64,000 bases of DNA from Pyrrhosoma nymphula. Taxonomy: Eukaryota > Arthropoda > Insecta > Odonata > Coenagrionidae. Numbering within the stretch: the first letter of the stretch is position 1; each line of letters opens with the position of its first letter. The notes below the pieces were generated by a model. It was not told the DNA's origin and searched no databases. It worked only from the letters and a program-made list of their open reading frames with translations. Below, one piece after another: positions 1-11,339 of the stretch. The stretch spans positions 46,713,531-46,777,530 of the forward strand of contig OY754338.1 in NCBI GenBank assembly GCA_963573305.1, in the 5' to 3' direction. Made by a program: the position numbers and the translations under genes.

Positions 1-402
1 TCAGCCAGGGCAGCATTTGCAATAGGGCAACAGAAGGGATAGGAACTCCGGCGCGGTCAGCTACTAAGGCAACGTTCGACAGTTTCAGTCTATTCTGGTC
101 CCTAGGGTGCTTCAGTTTTACATCCATCCATGGATCAATCCTGGCCAAAAGTGAGTCACAACGTGCTGTGCCAGCTTTCAGGTCAAAAAACGACTTCCAA
201 GTACACGTCTTTCCAACCAAACCTTAGGTAATTTAGTGTAAACTAGAGTTCACATTAACAATGCACTGCCTTTAGCTATGTGATAATGAATATTTTCCCT
301 TCGAGAATGAGTTCGTGACCACCCACGTGGCTCTATGTGCAGGAGGAACGAGGAGGCTTTCACCCTAAAACACTATAATTCAGTATTGAGTTCCCTGTTA
401 AT

Positions 403-419
403 GGGGGGGGGGGGGGGGG
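403..419. repeat. Poly(G) tract of 17 bases
   Basis: An uninterrupted run of 17 G residues on the plus strand, about 60 bp upstream of a tRNA-like SINE. Such runs are prone to slippage and sequencing error, so the exact length is uncertain. A shorter G run is present near 22,885. Confidence 0.9.
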
Positions 420-479
420 TGAGACCCTTAAATATTAATATGTTACGAAAATATTTTTTTTCGGTGTATCTGTGGCTAA

Positions 480-705
480 AGGGAGCGTGGTGGCCTAGTG
501 GGTAGAGCGCTTGGCAGCTGATCGAAGGGTCCCGGGTTCAAATCTGAGTGAAGCCTTTGGACGCCCCGGAACAAAAAACATCCTCGGAGTGCGAGATGGA
601 ACTGGCCCCCCGACCCTGAATGTATAAAATTCACACGCCTGTGTCTTAGTCCGGGGTGAGCTCTACCCTCAGCTATCCAAACCAACCTTCGGGTTGAATC
701 ACTGA
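480..705 (+). repeat. tRNA-derived SINE
   Basis: The head has the internal RNA polymerase III promoter of a tRNA gene. An A box (GTGGCCTAGTGGGTAGAGCG) lies at about 488-507 and a B box (GGGTTCAAATC) at about 534-544, a spacing normal for a tRNA. The segment does not fold into a full cloverleaf with an obvious acceptor stem and continues into an unrelated body of about 150 bp, so it is a SINE rather than a tRNA gene. The body ends near a CAACCTTCGGGTTGA hairpin at about 682-697. The 3' limit is uncertain. Confidence 0.7.
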
Positions 706-1900
706 GTGATCTGTGGTTAGAATTGCACCTTTTCCCAGAATTTCAAATCGAAATTTAAAAAAAAATGTTTTTTCGATGTACCCTGACGCGACACTTATAT
801 TACGGCCAATGTTAGACAAATAAAATAATTACAAAAACATTTTTTACTTAATATTAAATTCAATACATATTTATTACTCATTATAAATAATTAAATTCAT
901 CCAACATGATCAAAATTAGATGCATAACAGATTGGAACAAAAAACTCCTCGTCCGAATTAAAATAAACATGTTTCTCCATTAGAGCTGACTCCTTCATTT
1001 CATATTTCTAAAATTCATAAATGAATACAACACTCTGATAAGTCATACAAAATACTAAATAAAAAGGGATAATATCTACTCTTACGGAAACGAGAATGCA
1101 TTATGAGGTTGGAACTTAAAACGCTAAAAAATGAGTTGATAGCACTCAATCGAAGTCACTTAAGCGAGTAAATATAAATCACATAATGAATTAACAGTTA
1201 CTAATGGAACTCTGAGCAGTAAAAACTTTATACATTAAAGCAATTTCCACTGTCGATGGCTCAAATCATCCAAAAGTCTAATCGAAAAGCCATCGAAAGG
1301 GACTAATCCTTTATGGGGCCCTTTATAATTAAATAAACGGTTGATGGAAACAGGGTAAAATTAGTTTTCCATTGACGATCCTATTGATGAAGACAACTCA
1401 TGGAATGGCACTAATGCAAGAACACAAAAAACCAGTGACGGATCCAGTTTTATGCCTAATAGTGGCCAGAGTAGAAGATGGGCAAGAGCCGAATCAGCGT
1501 AAAGCAGAAATATACACCCAGAGTAAAATAATTTCGTAGTTTTCATGGTATAAAAGCAAACTGAAGAACCACTGGTCGTTACGTTGGTGGAAAAAGTTCA
1601 ACTAAATTTAAGTGAATTGATAAATCTACAGGATGAGAGTCAAAACTGTAGCAATATAATTTCGTGTCACTCAAGATGCCATTTAGAATTCAATTACCAA
1701 CCTCAAAATGACCAATCATTGGCTAGATTAATTTTACGATCCAACAACATCGATTAAGCCGTTGATTTTACTGTAACTTGTCTCGTTATTTTATGATACC
1801 ATCGTTAACCACGAACCAGAGTGAGAATTGGAAAAGACATTTCCTATTGACTCATAACTTAATTGGGTTGATATTTAGGATGGAGACTGATAACTTAAGC
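706..1900. other. AT-rich stretch, no recognisable feature
   Basis: Composition is AT-rich with many stops in all frames. I see no splice-flanked exon, no motif and no duplicate elsewhere in the window. Short open frames such as the one at 1,361-1,546 have no recognisable content. Confidence 0.5.
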
Positions 1901-1929
1901 CATTTTCGCGTAGCATATAATAGTAAATT

Positions 1930-2400
1930 CTGCCAAAATGACTTAAATTAACTTGAGAGGGCGGAAAAGGGTCAGCAGCGTGTAACAAGACAGTATTTAC
2001 GATACTAACAAAGCTGGATCAAAATACACTGGTTTCAACATACCGGAGAATCCCAACTAAACAATTGAATTAAGAGTCAGAGAAAGCTAGGAAATTGATT
2101 TGAATAACAGATTGAACATTCTCAATTTGGCAATGAAGGTAAAGTAACCTTGTAAATTGGTATCAGTTATACCATCATACTAATAGTTCACCAAATTCAC
2201 GTGATAATGGTTCTGTAATTAAACTTGTAAAAAGTATCACTTACCTGGGAGTAACGATTGATCAAGTAATTGATCGCAACTTACCGGAGAAGCCGATTTA
2301 AACAATTGGATTAATGGTAATATATAAATAGAAAGTTGATGTGAATAATATATTGACCAAATTAATGTTAGCAATGAAGACTTGCGGCTTTGGAAACGCT
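1930..2400 (+). mobile_element. Non-LTR retrotransposon remnant with YLGVT box
   Basis: The plus strand at about 2,235-2,265 reads SITYLGVTIDQ, the YLGV segment found after the YADD region in non-LTR reverse transcriptases. The flanking sequence (about 2,130-2,270) matches a minus-strand copy at 38,866-39,165 closely enough to align by eye, sharing a TTCACCAAATTC block and the YLGVT block. Within this copy, a block beginning CCGGAGAA and containing TAAACAATTG occurs twice (about 2,041 and 2,283), so part of the element has duplicated locally. It is broken by many stops and is not functional. Confidence 0.5.
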
Positions 2401-2402
2401 AA

Positions 2403-2825
2403 TTGACACACGCGGATGCTATCTTGCTCCCCCGTGTGGAGCCAGTTCGTAGGGAATGGGCTCTTTCACCAAAAAGGACCTTCTGAGCAACTGCCATCAA
2501 TTTAGCCACCGTTATTATATCAAAAATGATTATCAAAGTATATCTCCATACCACAAGGTGACGCCTGAAAACATGAAGTCTATTTAAGGGCATGGCATGT
2601 AAAATACGCTGTTCGCCCAGATCTTTACTATCATATCCAGTTGATTTACCACAGATATTTACAATTTTTATTACTATTCCGCAACTATTACATCTCTAAA
2701 TATAAAGAACCGAATTTCGATAAAAAATAACCGGTTATTTAATAGCGTGGTCAATTCTTTACACGGCTGTAAGAGCTTCTTTCAGCTAATACAGGAAATT
2801 TCAAATTATATAGAAAAAGGAAGAC
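2403..2825 (+). repeat. Dispersed repeat, copy A
   Basis: The stretch 2,403-2,586 aligns with 27,362-27,545: both contain a CACACGCGG start, a TTGCTCCCCC/TTACTCCCCC block, TCGTAGGGAATG and CATACCACA(A/G)GGTGAC-like sequence. A second block at 2,752-2,825 (TTTACACGGCTG...) aligns with 28,115-28,170. A third partial copy lies on the minus strand at about 38,150-38,210. Copy A follows directly after the non-LTR remnant, so it may be that element's 3' portion. I cannot name the family. Confidence 0.55.
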
Positions 2826-3227
2826 AAAAGCAGGGCAAGCTCATTAGCTTCCTCGAGATTCTCATATTTCATTTTTTTAATATTCGCTACCTCGACAAGC
2901 TAAAAGGGCATTCTCTCAATTTTTTCTCATTCTTTCACTTTTTACCGCAGAAAATTAATATACCCTTTAAACGGAAAACGAGCTGCTGAAAATCAATCTG
3001 CAGTAGCTGCCGCACAATCTCCAGAGACCGAAATGAAAAAAATTGGGGTGAAATTCCTGGGAGCTAATTGCGGATTTCCGATACCAATTCATGGCATCGA
3101 ACCAATTGGGTCGTTTTTCCCTCGTTTATAAGAGATCCTCCCAACCAGTAATGAAAAAGTGTTCTCCCAATGAGCATAGAGAACTACATTGCCTTCAGTT
3201 CTAAGGAAAGCATATTAATTTCCCAAC

Positions 3228-3300
3228 TTACCCTACATCTACATAGTAACCTGCAAGTCACCGCAAGAGTATGTTGCAGGGGGTGAGTTATCACCAACAT
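3228..3300 (+). repeat. Short dispersed insect-type repeat (TGCAAGTCAC / GCAGGGGGTGA), copy 1
   Basis: The sequence begins with a CTACATCTACAT block, then CCTGCAAGTCACCGC, then TATGTTGCAGGGGGTGAG. It belongs to a family with further copies at about 3,600-3,660 (partial), 4,250-4,345 (minus), 37,245-37,345 (minus) and 56,005-56,100. From memory, insect genomes carry abundant repeats of the form ACATCTACAT...GCAAGCCAC...GTGTGGCGGAGGGT. I cannot say whether this is a MITE or a retrotransposon tail. Confidence 0.5.
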
Positions 3301-3599
3301 AAACTACACTATATCCCACTAAAGTTAATGAAAATACAATAGCTAATACAGTAATTCTATTCCTGTGGCAACAACCATGGGAGAGTGCCTATGCAAAAGC
3401 TCAAGGCTATCACTATAAAAAAACTATTTTGGACTAATGTCCAGCTTTATCCCTTTACCGACCAATGTGGGTTGTGTCCTTGCCAAAGCCACAAGCGACT
3501 GTTTTTTATCTTCACTAATGCAAACCTTATCTGCGTCTCCATTTCCGCCACTGAGCATGGATTTAGACATTTAGACCACGGAGAACTCAATATACATCA

Positions 3600-3665
3600 A
3601 CCATTGTACCATACAAGCAACCTCAACGGACGTGTGGCAGGGGGTGAGTTATCAAAATCATGCAT
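3600..3665 (+). repeat. Short dispersed repeat, partial copy 2
   Basis: It carries the diagnostic end GTGTGGCAGGGGGTGAGTTATCA, which matches copy 1 about 370 bp upstream (GTTGCAGGGGGTGAGTTATCA). The two copies in the same orientation may be a local duplication of a larger unit. The left part is diverged. Confidence 0.4.
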
Positions 3666-4249
3666 TACACTTAGTCAAATAAATATAATGAAACTAAGAT
3701 TATAAATGCATTATTAAAAACCTGCAAATGACTCACGAGGTGAATTACACAAACGTACACTGCACTAAAGGTAGGCTTCCAATGTTTTAGAAATTATGAT
3801 GAAATTATTTAATATCAGAGTTAATGCTGTCAATAGCTACTTTTTGCTTACGATCACTTAAGAAGTCACGTATCCAATTTATTATTTCAAATCAGCAATA
3901 TTGTAATTTAAATATAAGTTTTGAGGAACCTCGTCAAATCCTTTCTTGAAATCAACGAATAACGCGTCAACTTCAATCACAAATGCTATCACTTATAAAT
4001 AAATTTATGTAAATAAATACTACCACTATTTTATGTTTTATGTGTCTCTAAATTTGTATAAATTAATTCCATAATAGCATGACAGCTCTAACAAATAGTA
4101 CCCGTGCAGTTGTCCATCCCGAATGAAAATAATGATGGTTAGCAGCCGATTTTAAACGCGAAGCCCCATCCACGTACGGTTAACAATTTAACTTAAAATT
4201 AAATTTAACGAAAAAGCTGATAATATAATACTAAGTTTGACGGTAATGA

Positions 4250-4345
4250 CATGCCAGGTGTGGAACTTCCGCATGGCACACGCACTTGAGGTGGCTGGTA
4301 GGGTATCGCATATATGATGCACGAAAAAGTTAATGTTAATTAGAT
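4250..4345 (-). repeat. Short dispersed repeat, copy 3
   Basis: The reverse complement reads CCAGCCACCTCAAGTGCG then TGTGCCATGCGG and TCCACACCTGGCATG. It aligns with the minus-strand copy at 37,245-37,345, which has GCAAGCCACTACTAGGG, GTGTGGCACGGGGTGA and TCCACACCAGGCATGC. The two are more alike over their outer CACACC(A/T)GGCATG end than they are to copy 1. Confidence 0.45.
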
Positions 4346-5000
4346 GCTACATGCCCCATGAAGTTGATATGGCCTTTAAAAAGGTAGTGAATACATATGC
4401 ATAATACCTACTTCCTGACTTCGAAGCTACGCGCCCGTCTACGACCGGCAGGACATTTCCACCCCAAAAAGCAACATCCGTGTGAGTTACAACCACTTAT
4501 TCCCCATTCATGGGCAGAGGCGTGTCCGGCCTTCATTGTAATTCCGTTCTTGCAGTGAGTCTTTCTCTTTTGTATTAAAGAGTTTCGTGTTTTCATTCGT
4601 CCTCTAAACCATTGAGTTCCGAGGAAAAGGTCAGCGGGTGTTTTGTTAAGGAATTGTCTCATATAAGGTTCAAAATCATCGTCTCGACCTTAAAAGCTGC
4701 GTTAGACCGGTTATTCTAGCAGTTGTTAAGTTACATATTTTCAATTTTGTTTAGCTTTCCATTAAAATATTATATCTACAATAATCTAAATTTGGCAACT
4801 GTTATCCCACAAAAAACGATTGGGAATGGAAAGATGTACTACAGAAAATAGATTTCAAATATTTTCGGCGTTAAAAATTAATAATATTTTTTTCAAAAAC
4901 AATAGTGGTATAAAATTAAGTCAATCGTCACTCGTCGTGAACGGTTGTTTGGAGAGCTCTTCGTTCTCGAGTTCGATCTTCCTTGTGTGAGTTCACTACT
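4346..5000. other. No recognisable feature
   Basis: Unique-looking AT-rich sequence. The minus-strand open frame at 4,408-4,662 has no recognisable motif. The minus-strand frame at 4,893-5,270 is the antisense of the ORF1-like remnant described next. Confidence 0.4.
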
Positions 5001-5003
5001 GAG

Positions 5004-5470
5004 ATGCCTCAGTGCAATTCGTGTGGCCAAATGGTTAAACGTCCGCTTGTTTGAAAACATTTCAACAAATCGTTTCATGCAGTGGGTCAATCGGTGTCGC
5101 AAGAAGACCTGATAGCTGTTGAAGGAGTGGACATGCGAAAGCAGTAATTCCCGTATCGTCAACTCTGCTGACATGGAGGAAAACACGGGTTTACCAGGTA
5201 CGGCCTGCACGAAACTCGTCAGAAGAATCTCCGGCACTAATGAATGAGGTACTGGCAAAGATCTCGGCATTGCAGAGCGAACAAAGTGTGTTAAAGAAAT
5301 GCATTAATTCCTGGATGGACGTAATAAGTGAGCATGCAAAAGCCATGGAGGCAGTAAATAGTAGCATTGTTAAATTGAATGATTTTATAAGATCATGAAT
5401 GAAAATATTGTCCTAAAGAAACGAGTAATTGACCTTGAGACTCATTTGAACAAGGTTGCTACAAGATATA
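5004..5470 (+). mobile_element. Non-LTR retrotransposon ORF1-like remnant (zinc finger plus coiled coil)
   Basis: From the ATG at 5,004 the plus strand reads MPQCNSCGQMVK, an internal stop, then KHFNKSFHA: a CxxC followed by an H/F...FH spacing like the PHD-type finger that opens many arthropod CR1/Jockey-like ORF1 proteins. A frameshift later, about 5,243-5,395 reads NEVLAKISALQSEQSVLKK and continues as a heptad-like coiled coil ending KLNDFIRS. This order (N-terminal finger, then coiled coil) is the usual ORF1p layout. It is truncated after the coiled coil and has at least two stops. Family placement is inferred from pattern only. Confidence 0.45.
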
Positions 5471-5474
5471 GATT

Positions 5475-6305
5475 TTCAAATTTCCTGACTTTCCTGACTT
5501 TTTTCTGACCAACATTTAGCTTTTTTACTGACTTTTGGAAACGCAAAAAAGAGCCAAAGTCCGCAATTCTACATGATAAGTGGAATAATATTGACAAAAA
5601 TGCATTACTAGGAGAGTATTTATTATAGTCTTATAAAATAAAATTCAGCTACAATATCTCCAAAGTAGAGGAGTCTAAGCAATTAAATTAAAACTCAAAT
5701 AAAATGCCGTAAATTGCCCATTGCAATACTGTAGATCAACAATTAAACAAGATGATTCATTACAGGATAATATTCTGCCCCAGAAAATGCACATTAACAA
5801 ATATTACCCTAATAAAATGTCCTAAATGGCTCATAGGACTTCTGAAAAACAAAGACTAAAAACAATTTGTTTGACCTCAGGAACATATTATGGCATAATA
5901 AAATGAACACTAACTAAACTAAGGTAAATGAGGGAGTAATTGACTATGTACCATTAGTTGAACTTTTAGGGATTAACCGATAAAATAAGCATTTCTCCAG
6001 TTCAAATATTGTAAAGTAGCGGGTAATTACACTCCTACCATCTAACTATAAAAAATAAAATGCGCCATGCATTGGCACCATATTGAAAAAAGATGACAGA
6101 CAGTTAGTGTTGACCTGCAGAACTACTGTCTTCTTTTTTAAGTTTTCTTCCACAAATTGCTTAAGAGATGCTTCAGACATGGCTGAATTGAACTTGTAAG
6201 TTCCTTATACGTATGTAAGTCTAAGTCTTTATATACTTCATACTAGGTATGTTTGGCAAGCAAAAAAAGTAATTTTTCATCTACACACTGTGCTCTTTTT
6301 TCCCT
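5475..6305. other. AT-rich stretch with a CCTGACTTT motif cluster
   Basis: At 5,480-5,540 there are several near-copies of TTTCCTGACTTT, a low-complexity motif often seen next to decayed hAT-like elements in arthropods (from memory). It could mark the far end of the hAT-like relic at 6.5-6.9 kb. No coding sequence is recognisable in the remainder. Confidence 0.3.
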
Positions 6306-6450
6306 AAGAGGTACCATTACCTTAATCAGAAGTACCTAAGAGGTACCTAAGAGGTAAGTACCTAAGAGGTAAGTACCTAAGAGGTAAGTACCTAAGAGAT
6401 ACCATTACCTTAATTACCATCCCTGGTACCATTACCTTAATCAGAATAAA
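6305..6450 (+). repeat. Minisatellite, 15-bp unit AAGTACCTAAGAGGT, with flanking duplicated block
   Basis: About five units of a 15-bp repeat occupy 6,330-6,402. One unit has a 3-bp deletion and the last carries an A for G change. The array is flanked by two copies of TACCATTACCTTAATCAGAA (about 6,311-6,331 and 6,426-6,446) and a third variant at about 6,400-6,420, so array and flank expanded together. Three internal junctions read AGGTAAGT (6,352, 6,367 and 6,382), the consensus 5' splice-site sequence. Confidence 0.8.
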
Positions 6451-6507
6451 ATCATAACATGACTAAAGTCAGTCCAACAAAATGAATTAACGTAAAAAAA
6501 TTCTAAT

Positions 6508-6905
6508 TTAACCAGAGCCAGTGAAAGATTTTAGCCTTTCATCTATGGCTTCGCAGTTCAGTTGGACTTCTAACATCAGCTTTGCTCTTTTAGTCTTCAA
6601 TTCCCTGACTTCACATCCAATTCTAATAGCATCTTTTCTTTTCTGCTCTTTTTTCTTATCCTCTTTTGACCTCTGCTTGAGAGCCTCTTCGTACTCTGAA
6701 CGCGCGCCACGTACCCTGTAGATCATTTATTATCTATAGTAATATTCTCGATACCACCTGCCAGGTTGACCGCATCATATAACTGCCTCTGGGCGACTAG
6801 TGACATATCCAATTGATTTTCAACAACAATATCCCGGTTAATTGAAAATCCGCACTCAAAAAATGCATTGGCGTGGCTGATTATCAAAATTCAGCGGATA
6901 ACAGC
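6508..6905 (-). mobile_element. hAT-like transposase C-terminal remnant
   Basis: Reading the minus strand from about 6,880, the translation gives SHANAFFECGFSINRD, then ENQLDMSLVAQRQLYDAV, a stop and frameshift near 6,725, then RVRGARSEYEEALKQRS followed by a Lys-rich helix. This matches the C-terminal dimerisation region of hAT-like transposases, where a SHGNAxxERGFSxN box is followed by VAQRxVYD and ARSxYxxxLE. In intact proteins the central residues are usually ER; here they are EC. About 130 codons survive. The catalytic part is missing or unrecognisable. The minus frame at 6,508-6,726 is the tail of this relic, not a host gene. Confidence 0.55.
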
Positions 6906-7800
6906 AAACAACAAATCAGAACAATTCTGACTTTTTAGTACAGTGTGCCACTGGTGATCTACACAGGTCACGCCGCGGTAATAATCCTTCATACACTGCA
7001 AAACATTGGGCAAACTAATACAATAAAATAGGATTTATTGTATTAGTTTGATTTAATTAATACTGGAGAAAATGTTACCCTAGTAAGTAAAATTAATTTT
7101 TTGGTAGTACCAAATATTAATGTAAGGCCAAAAAGGGCATTTAAATTAAGCAATGCAACAAACTATAGCGCAAACTCAACAGTATTAACATTGTACCAAA
7201 CCAATAACTAACATTGAAATGAACATGAGCTATTTATAAATCGGAAAAAAATTCGGTACTCAGCTGAACAAAATTGTTGTATAAAATCATGATGAATCTT
7301 CCATTCTTTAGCTGCTTTACTTACATTTCCGCTACCAATTTCCTTTCCATCCCTATCACATTCTTTACTTTAGGTATCTTCCCCTCAATCCAGCTCACTC
7401 CCCACATTGTTCACCCAAAAATCTGAATCTAACCATCTAAATCAGAAATTTCTGTCCTCTCTCCACAAAGACGTAATTCCTCAGTCATATAACGCCACCA
7501 TCAGAATCGTGAGTTTTGCATAATCATTCCTTTATATCCAATGAGCCCCCTATTAATATAGCATCAAACAGTAAACAATAAACAGACTGTTACAAATTAA
7601 ACATTTCCCACCACTGGTATGGGTCCAAGATTTCACGAGTCTCTTATAATGGACTTTTCCACCTAAATATAGACGACCCCCCGCCTACTTTACAGCATCA
7701 GCTATTCAACCATTTACCCTCATAATGCACTTAGTTTACTAATTATACTGCCAAACTTTCTCTCTCCACTGCTCCTTAACAACCTCTAGCGAAGGATATA
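6906..7800. other. AT-rich stretch, no recognisable feature
   Basis: No open frame of note and no internal duplication seen. The upstream part of the hAT-like relic may extend into 6,906-7,050, but stops and substitutions prevent recognition. Confidence 0.4.
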
Positions 7801-8067
7801 AAATTGGGTATGCCGGAAAAAATCCAGAGGGCTGCCCGTTTCTTTTTTCGCCGACAAACCCTCGGAGGACCAGGGGGAAGGTCCTGTGGATCATGGCGCA
7901 GAAGTCATCCCCGCATTTTACGCACTCTTCACACCCGTCGGCTGAGCTTCCTCAAGAAAGAGAGAGGGCAAAAGAAATTCCCAGTTGTTATGGCGAAGAC
8001 GGCGAAGGAAACCATTTCGAGACTTTTATCTTTCACCCCCTTTTTCTCCAACCATTCCTTTTCCCCT

Positions 8068-8275
8068 TTTTTAAGACCCTCGTTCCAACCTCGTTTCCCC
8101 CACAACTCTCCCGACTACCCCTTGTCCCTCTAGGGGCTATAGGACGGTCCAATACCTTCCTCTTCGTGCTCTAATTTTGACCTTCATTCGCCCGTGATTC
8201 CTTCCACCAGCTCTCGCCGACTTGACCTTCCTGTCCTTCTCCCCATCACCTCGTATCGCTCTGAGATACTTCCTC
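8068..8275 (+). repeat. Duplicated segment, copy 1 (partner 8,610-8,835)
   Basis: Both copies share CGTTCCAACCTCGTTTCC-like starts, AACTCTCCCGA, GGGGCTAT, GGTCCAATACCTTCCTC, TTTGACCTTCATTCGCCCGTGATTCCTTCC and TTGACCTTCCTG. Spacing is about 540 bp and identity by eye is roughly 75-80%. Several overlapping short frames across this CT-rich sequence arise from composition, and I do not regard them as genes. Confidence 0.7.
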
Positions 8276-8609
8276 TACCTCGGTTCGTGATCTGTTTATA
8301 GCCCAGCCTCCTCCGAGCGTTAACCCTTCGCCTCGTGCACTTGGCAGCAGTCATCAAAAGCAGGGGCCTTGCTCTGTAAGGACGCTGCCTCGAAAGTATC
8401 GTGGATGTGGCATAATATCTCAAATATCTCAAATTAATTTTTTAAAAATAAATTGCCAGGTTGTGAATTAAAAATTCCGTTATCGCCGAAGCTCGAATTT
8501 TGCGAATCCCCGAGGGTTCTATTTCTAGAATCGTGGGTTCGAGAATCCTTCGATTTGCACCCGATCCCTCGGGAAGGAAAGTTAATGCTGAAGCCTCCAT
8601 AGTAACCAG

Positions 8610-8835
8610 ATCCCATAAGATTCTCGATCCAACGTCGTTTCCTCAAAACTCTCCCGAATTTCCCAGTCCCTTTGGGGCTATCCGAAGGTCCAATACCTTC
8701 CTCCCTATTCTTTAAGTTTGACCTTCATTCGCCCGTGATTCCTTCCCATTCTTCTGTGTCTCTCACTAAATTGACCTTCCTGCCCTTAACCCCACCATTA
8801 CCTATCACCTACCATCGTTCTTGGATATAGCTCTC
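8610..8835 (+). repeat. Duplicated segment, copy 2 (partner 8,068-8,275)
   Basis: Direct repeat of the previous entry in the same orientation, about 540 bp downstream. The intervening 330 bp, which includes CCCGAGGGTTCT and TCCCTCGGGA, shows no copy elsewhere. The arrangement looks like a tandem duplication of a unit of about 540 bp whose remaining parts have diverged. Confidence 0.7.
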
Positions 8836-9784
8836 GCAAAATTACCAGGTACTGCGCAGTGGACGATTTTGGGACATGGGCTACGGAACTGTCCAAATCC
8901 TGCGAAACGGGAGAGGTAGGGTTGTTCAGTGTGGAGGGTCAGTCACAAAACCTTTATAATTTTTGCCAATAAAAGCGTTTCGAGAAGTGTGATGGCTCAC
9001 CACTACCTAGCGTCTAGTTTCGACTATTCCAACAATGAGACCTCAAGATACCTAGTCAAATCAAAGCGACGGGTGATTTTAACTACCAGCATTGCCTCGT
9101 GTATTTTTCGTGAAGTAGTTCGGTCCTCTGCCTCTTCTCTTTCGCTGCCTTCCTCTCTTACCCTCCGCACTTTTCATTCACCCCTCCCCTCTTTGCTGTA
9201 CAGGTCTCCGCCAAGAACTTTTGCGATAGCCTTCCTCCACCTAAGTTTCTTTTCTTATTATAGCTTGACCTCAAATGAATAATGCATAGTTTTTCATTAC
9301 TTCGTGGTCAAATTCTTTCCTTTTTCAGCAATTAGTTTCAACGAATTCTTTTACTGAGCACATAAAAGGCAACTGTGACTATTGTCGGCCAACAGAACTC
9401 TACCTAACGGCATGTCCCTAATTTATTGCCCTCGCACAAAGTTCTATTCTTCGTCATTCGTGAGCGCTGAAGTTCGCCGATGTGCTCCAATCTACACGAA
9501 CTTCAACACCTTGAATGGAAAGCTTCCAACCTCAACTCATGAGAGCACTGTCGCCGTTGAAATCCTCGAAAAATATAACTTAAATACCCTTTGGTGATAA
9601 GTTACCGAAATTCATTAGTGTAAATTTGTCTTTTATCTACACACTACCGTACGAGCCGCAACGCAGGGGTGTCAGCTCCCGGCTAAAAATTCGATGCCAA
9701 CTGCTCAGTAGAGCATAGACATTTCTAAGGAAATTGTCGTGCTTTCCGTAGGAACAGGTCCTTATCTGAGGATTTGTACGGAAC
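8836..9784. other. No recognisable feature
   Basis: The open frames at 8,929-9,282 and 9,382-9,597 on the plus strand have no motif I recognise and no clear coding bias. No splice-flanked exon is evident. Confidence 0.35.
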
Positions 9785-10215
9785 ATGAGCGGCTACCACC
9801 AAGTTTGAGGCAGAATTACCCTTAATAGAACTACCCTATGGAATGCAGTTTTCTTTCAAAAAGGATGAATAATCTTTCGACAAGTTACTCATATACCACA
9901 ATACATTTTCGTATCAGAGCGTAGTGGCGGTTCATAGTTATGCTTCCTTACCGATGGAGGGCGCAAAAACGTCAGACCCGAGTCAGATTAGTGATATTAA
10001 CGATGAGTGTCGCGACTAAACAGTACGACTTTGGTATAACCATGAATCAATGGGATGCGGAAGCATATAACCTTTATCTGATGATCTAGTGATTAAAATC
10101 TTCCAAATTCACGAAAATATTGCCGTGAGTATAGCATTGTGTTCAAACCTTCCGGTTTTCACTGATCAAATTTGTTAGTTTCCTTCTATAATGACGAATG
10201 TTGGAAGACGTTTTT
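9785..10215 (+). repeat. Long inverted repeat, left arm
   Basis: This arm is the reverse complement of about 11,340-11,765. Matching blocks, read on the plus strand here, include GAATTACCC, TTTTCTTTCAA, AGAGCGTAGTGG, GTCAGATTAGTGATATTAAC, AACCATGAAT, GATGCGGAAGCAT, GAGTATAGC and GTGTTCAAACCTTCC. Identity is high over the inner 230 bp and lower outwards. No open frame or transposase motif is seen inside the arm. Confidence 0.75.
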
Positions 10216-11339
10216 AGCATTAATTTGGATTTTTTTTTGTATTAACAAAATTTGGATTTGGACTAATGTGGCTAATTAATAATTTGAACTTGGAATAATA
10301 AAGATTTTAATTGAAACGACTAGCGCCCAGCTCAATTTTCGTTGAATTAATTTCGGTAGAATATAGGGAGCCTAGAGATCCATAGGAAACTAGTCTGGCA
10401 TTGCTTCTTTTATTTCAACAGCCACCAACTATTCTCTATAGATTTAAACAGTAATGAAGACGCATCATTCCTAATTTCATAAAACAACTGTGTGATTAGC
10501 TTTCTTGGAACAAGGCTGGCGTTTGGTTTCCGTAAATGGTAGTCACATTAAGGGGTGTTGTAACGGAATAGAAGGAATTGGTTTGTAAGGAAAAAAAGCG
10601 CCGCAGAAAAGATACGAGAAAATGGGCTGGAAAATGAATACTTCCGACTTCATCTCCGGTTTAATTTCATGGCTGAGAATATCGAAAGCCATCGCAGTGA
10701 CAGCAGAGGATTCCCTAGGATCGTTTAGGGTCTGATTGCCACGTTATCGTACATTATTATCCGGTCGTATCATGGGATTGAGAGTCTTATCGCCGTAAAA
10801 AGCTACCGTTTGCTTCTTTTAAGAACAGATATTTTTTTGGATTTGGTTCCTTCCCAGCTCTGAGGATGACCCAAACACTGAGCTCGACGATTCCACGAAT
10901 GCACCCAATCCTATCCCTCTTCCCACGTTATCCCCAGTCAATAAATTGATTCACTTATATTACTGCTTTCCAATCTCCGTGATCCCACTCTCTCATTCTC
11001 CATAAACCCTCTTCTTACTTCATATTCAGCGGAATCGTTTTGTCTTAAATCTCTCGGATGACCTCTATCTCATTCTTCATTCTTGCCGTGACACTCAATT
11101 TCCCTTGGAAATAGCTTCATTCTATCTACAAAAAAATCAAAAAAAAGGAATGAGACCCCCATAATTTTCTATTTCTGATGGACATTTTCAATAAAAAGAG
11201 ACGCAGTATCTCATTTTTTTCTAATTAAGGATTTTTAGGAACAGAATTTTTGTCTCCTTGAACTTGATGCGTAGGAAAACCGGTTTTCGTTTCAATTTGA
11301 TTTCGAACACAGATAGTTCCCTTCACTAATACACAAAAA
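10216..11339. other. Core between the long inverted arms
   Basis: About 1.1 kb of AT-rich sequence with no open frame that I recognise. If the arms are the ends of a non-autonomous DNA element, this core is its internal filler. A GGTAAGT-like or transposase-derived segment was looked for and not seen. Confidence 0.4.

Noticed and set aside
480..560. Possible true tRNA gene
   Set aside because: A and B boxes are present, but I see no matching acceptor stem or clear anticodon arm, and the sequence runs on into a SINE body.
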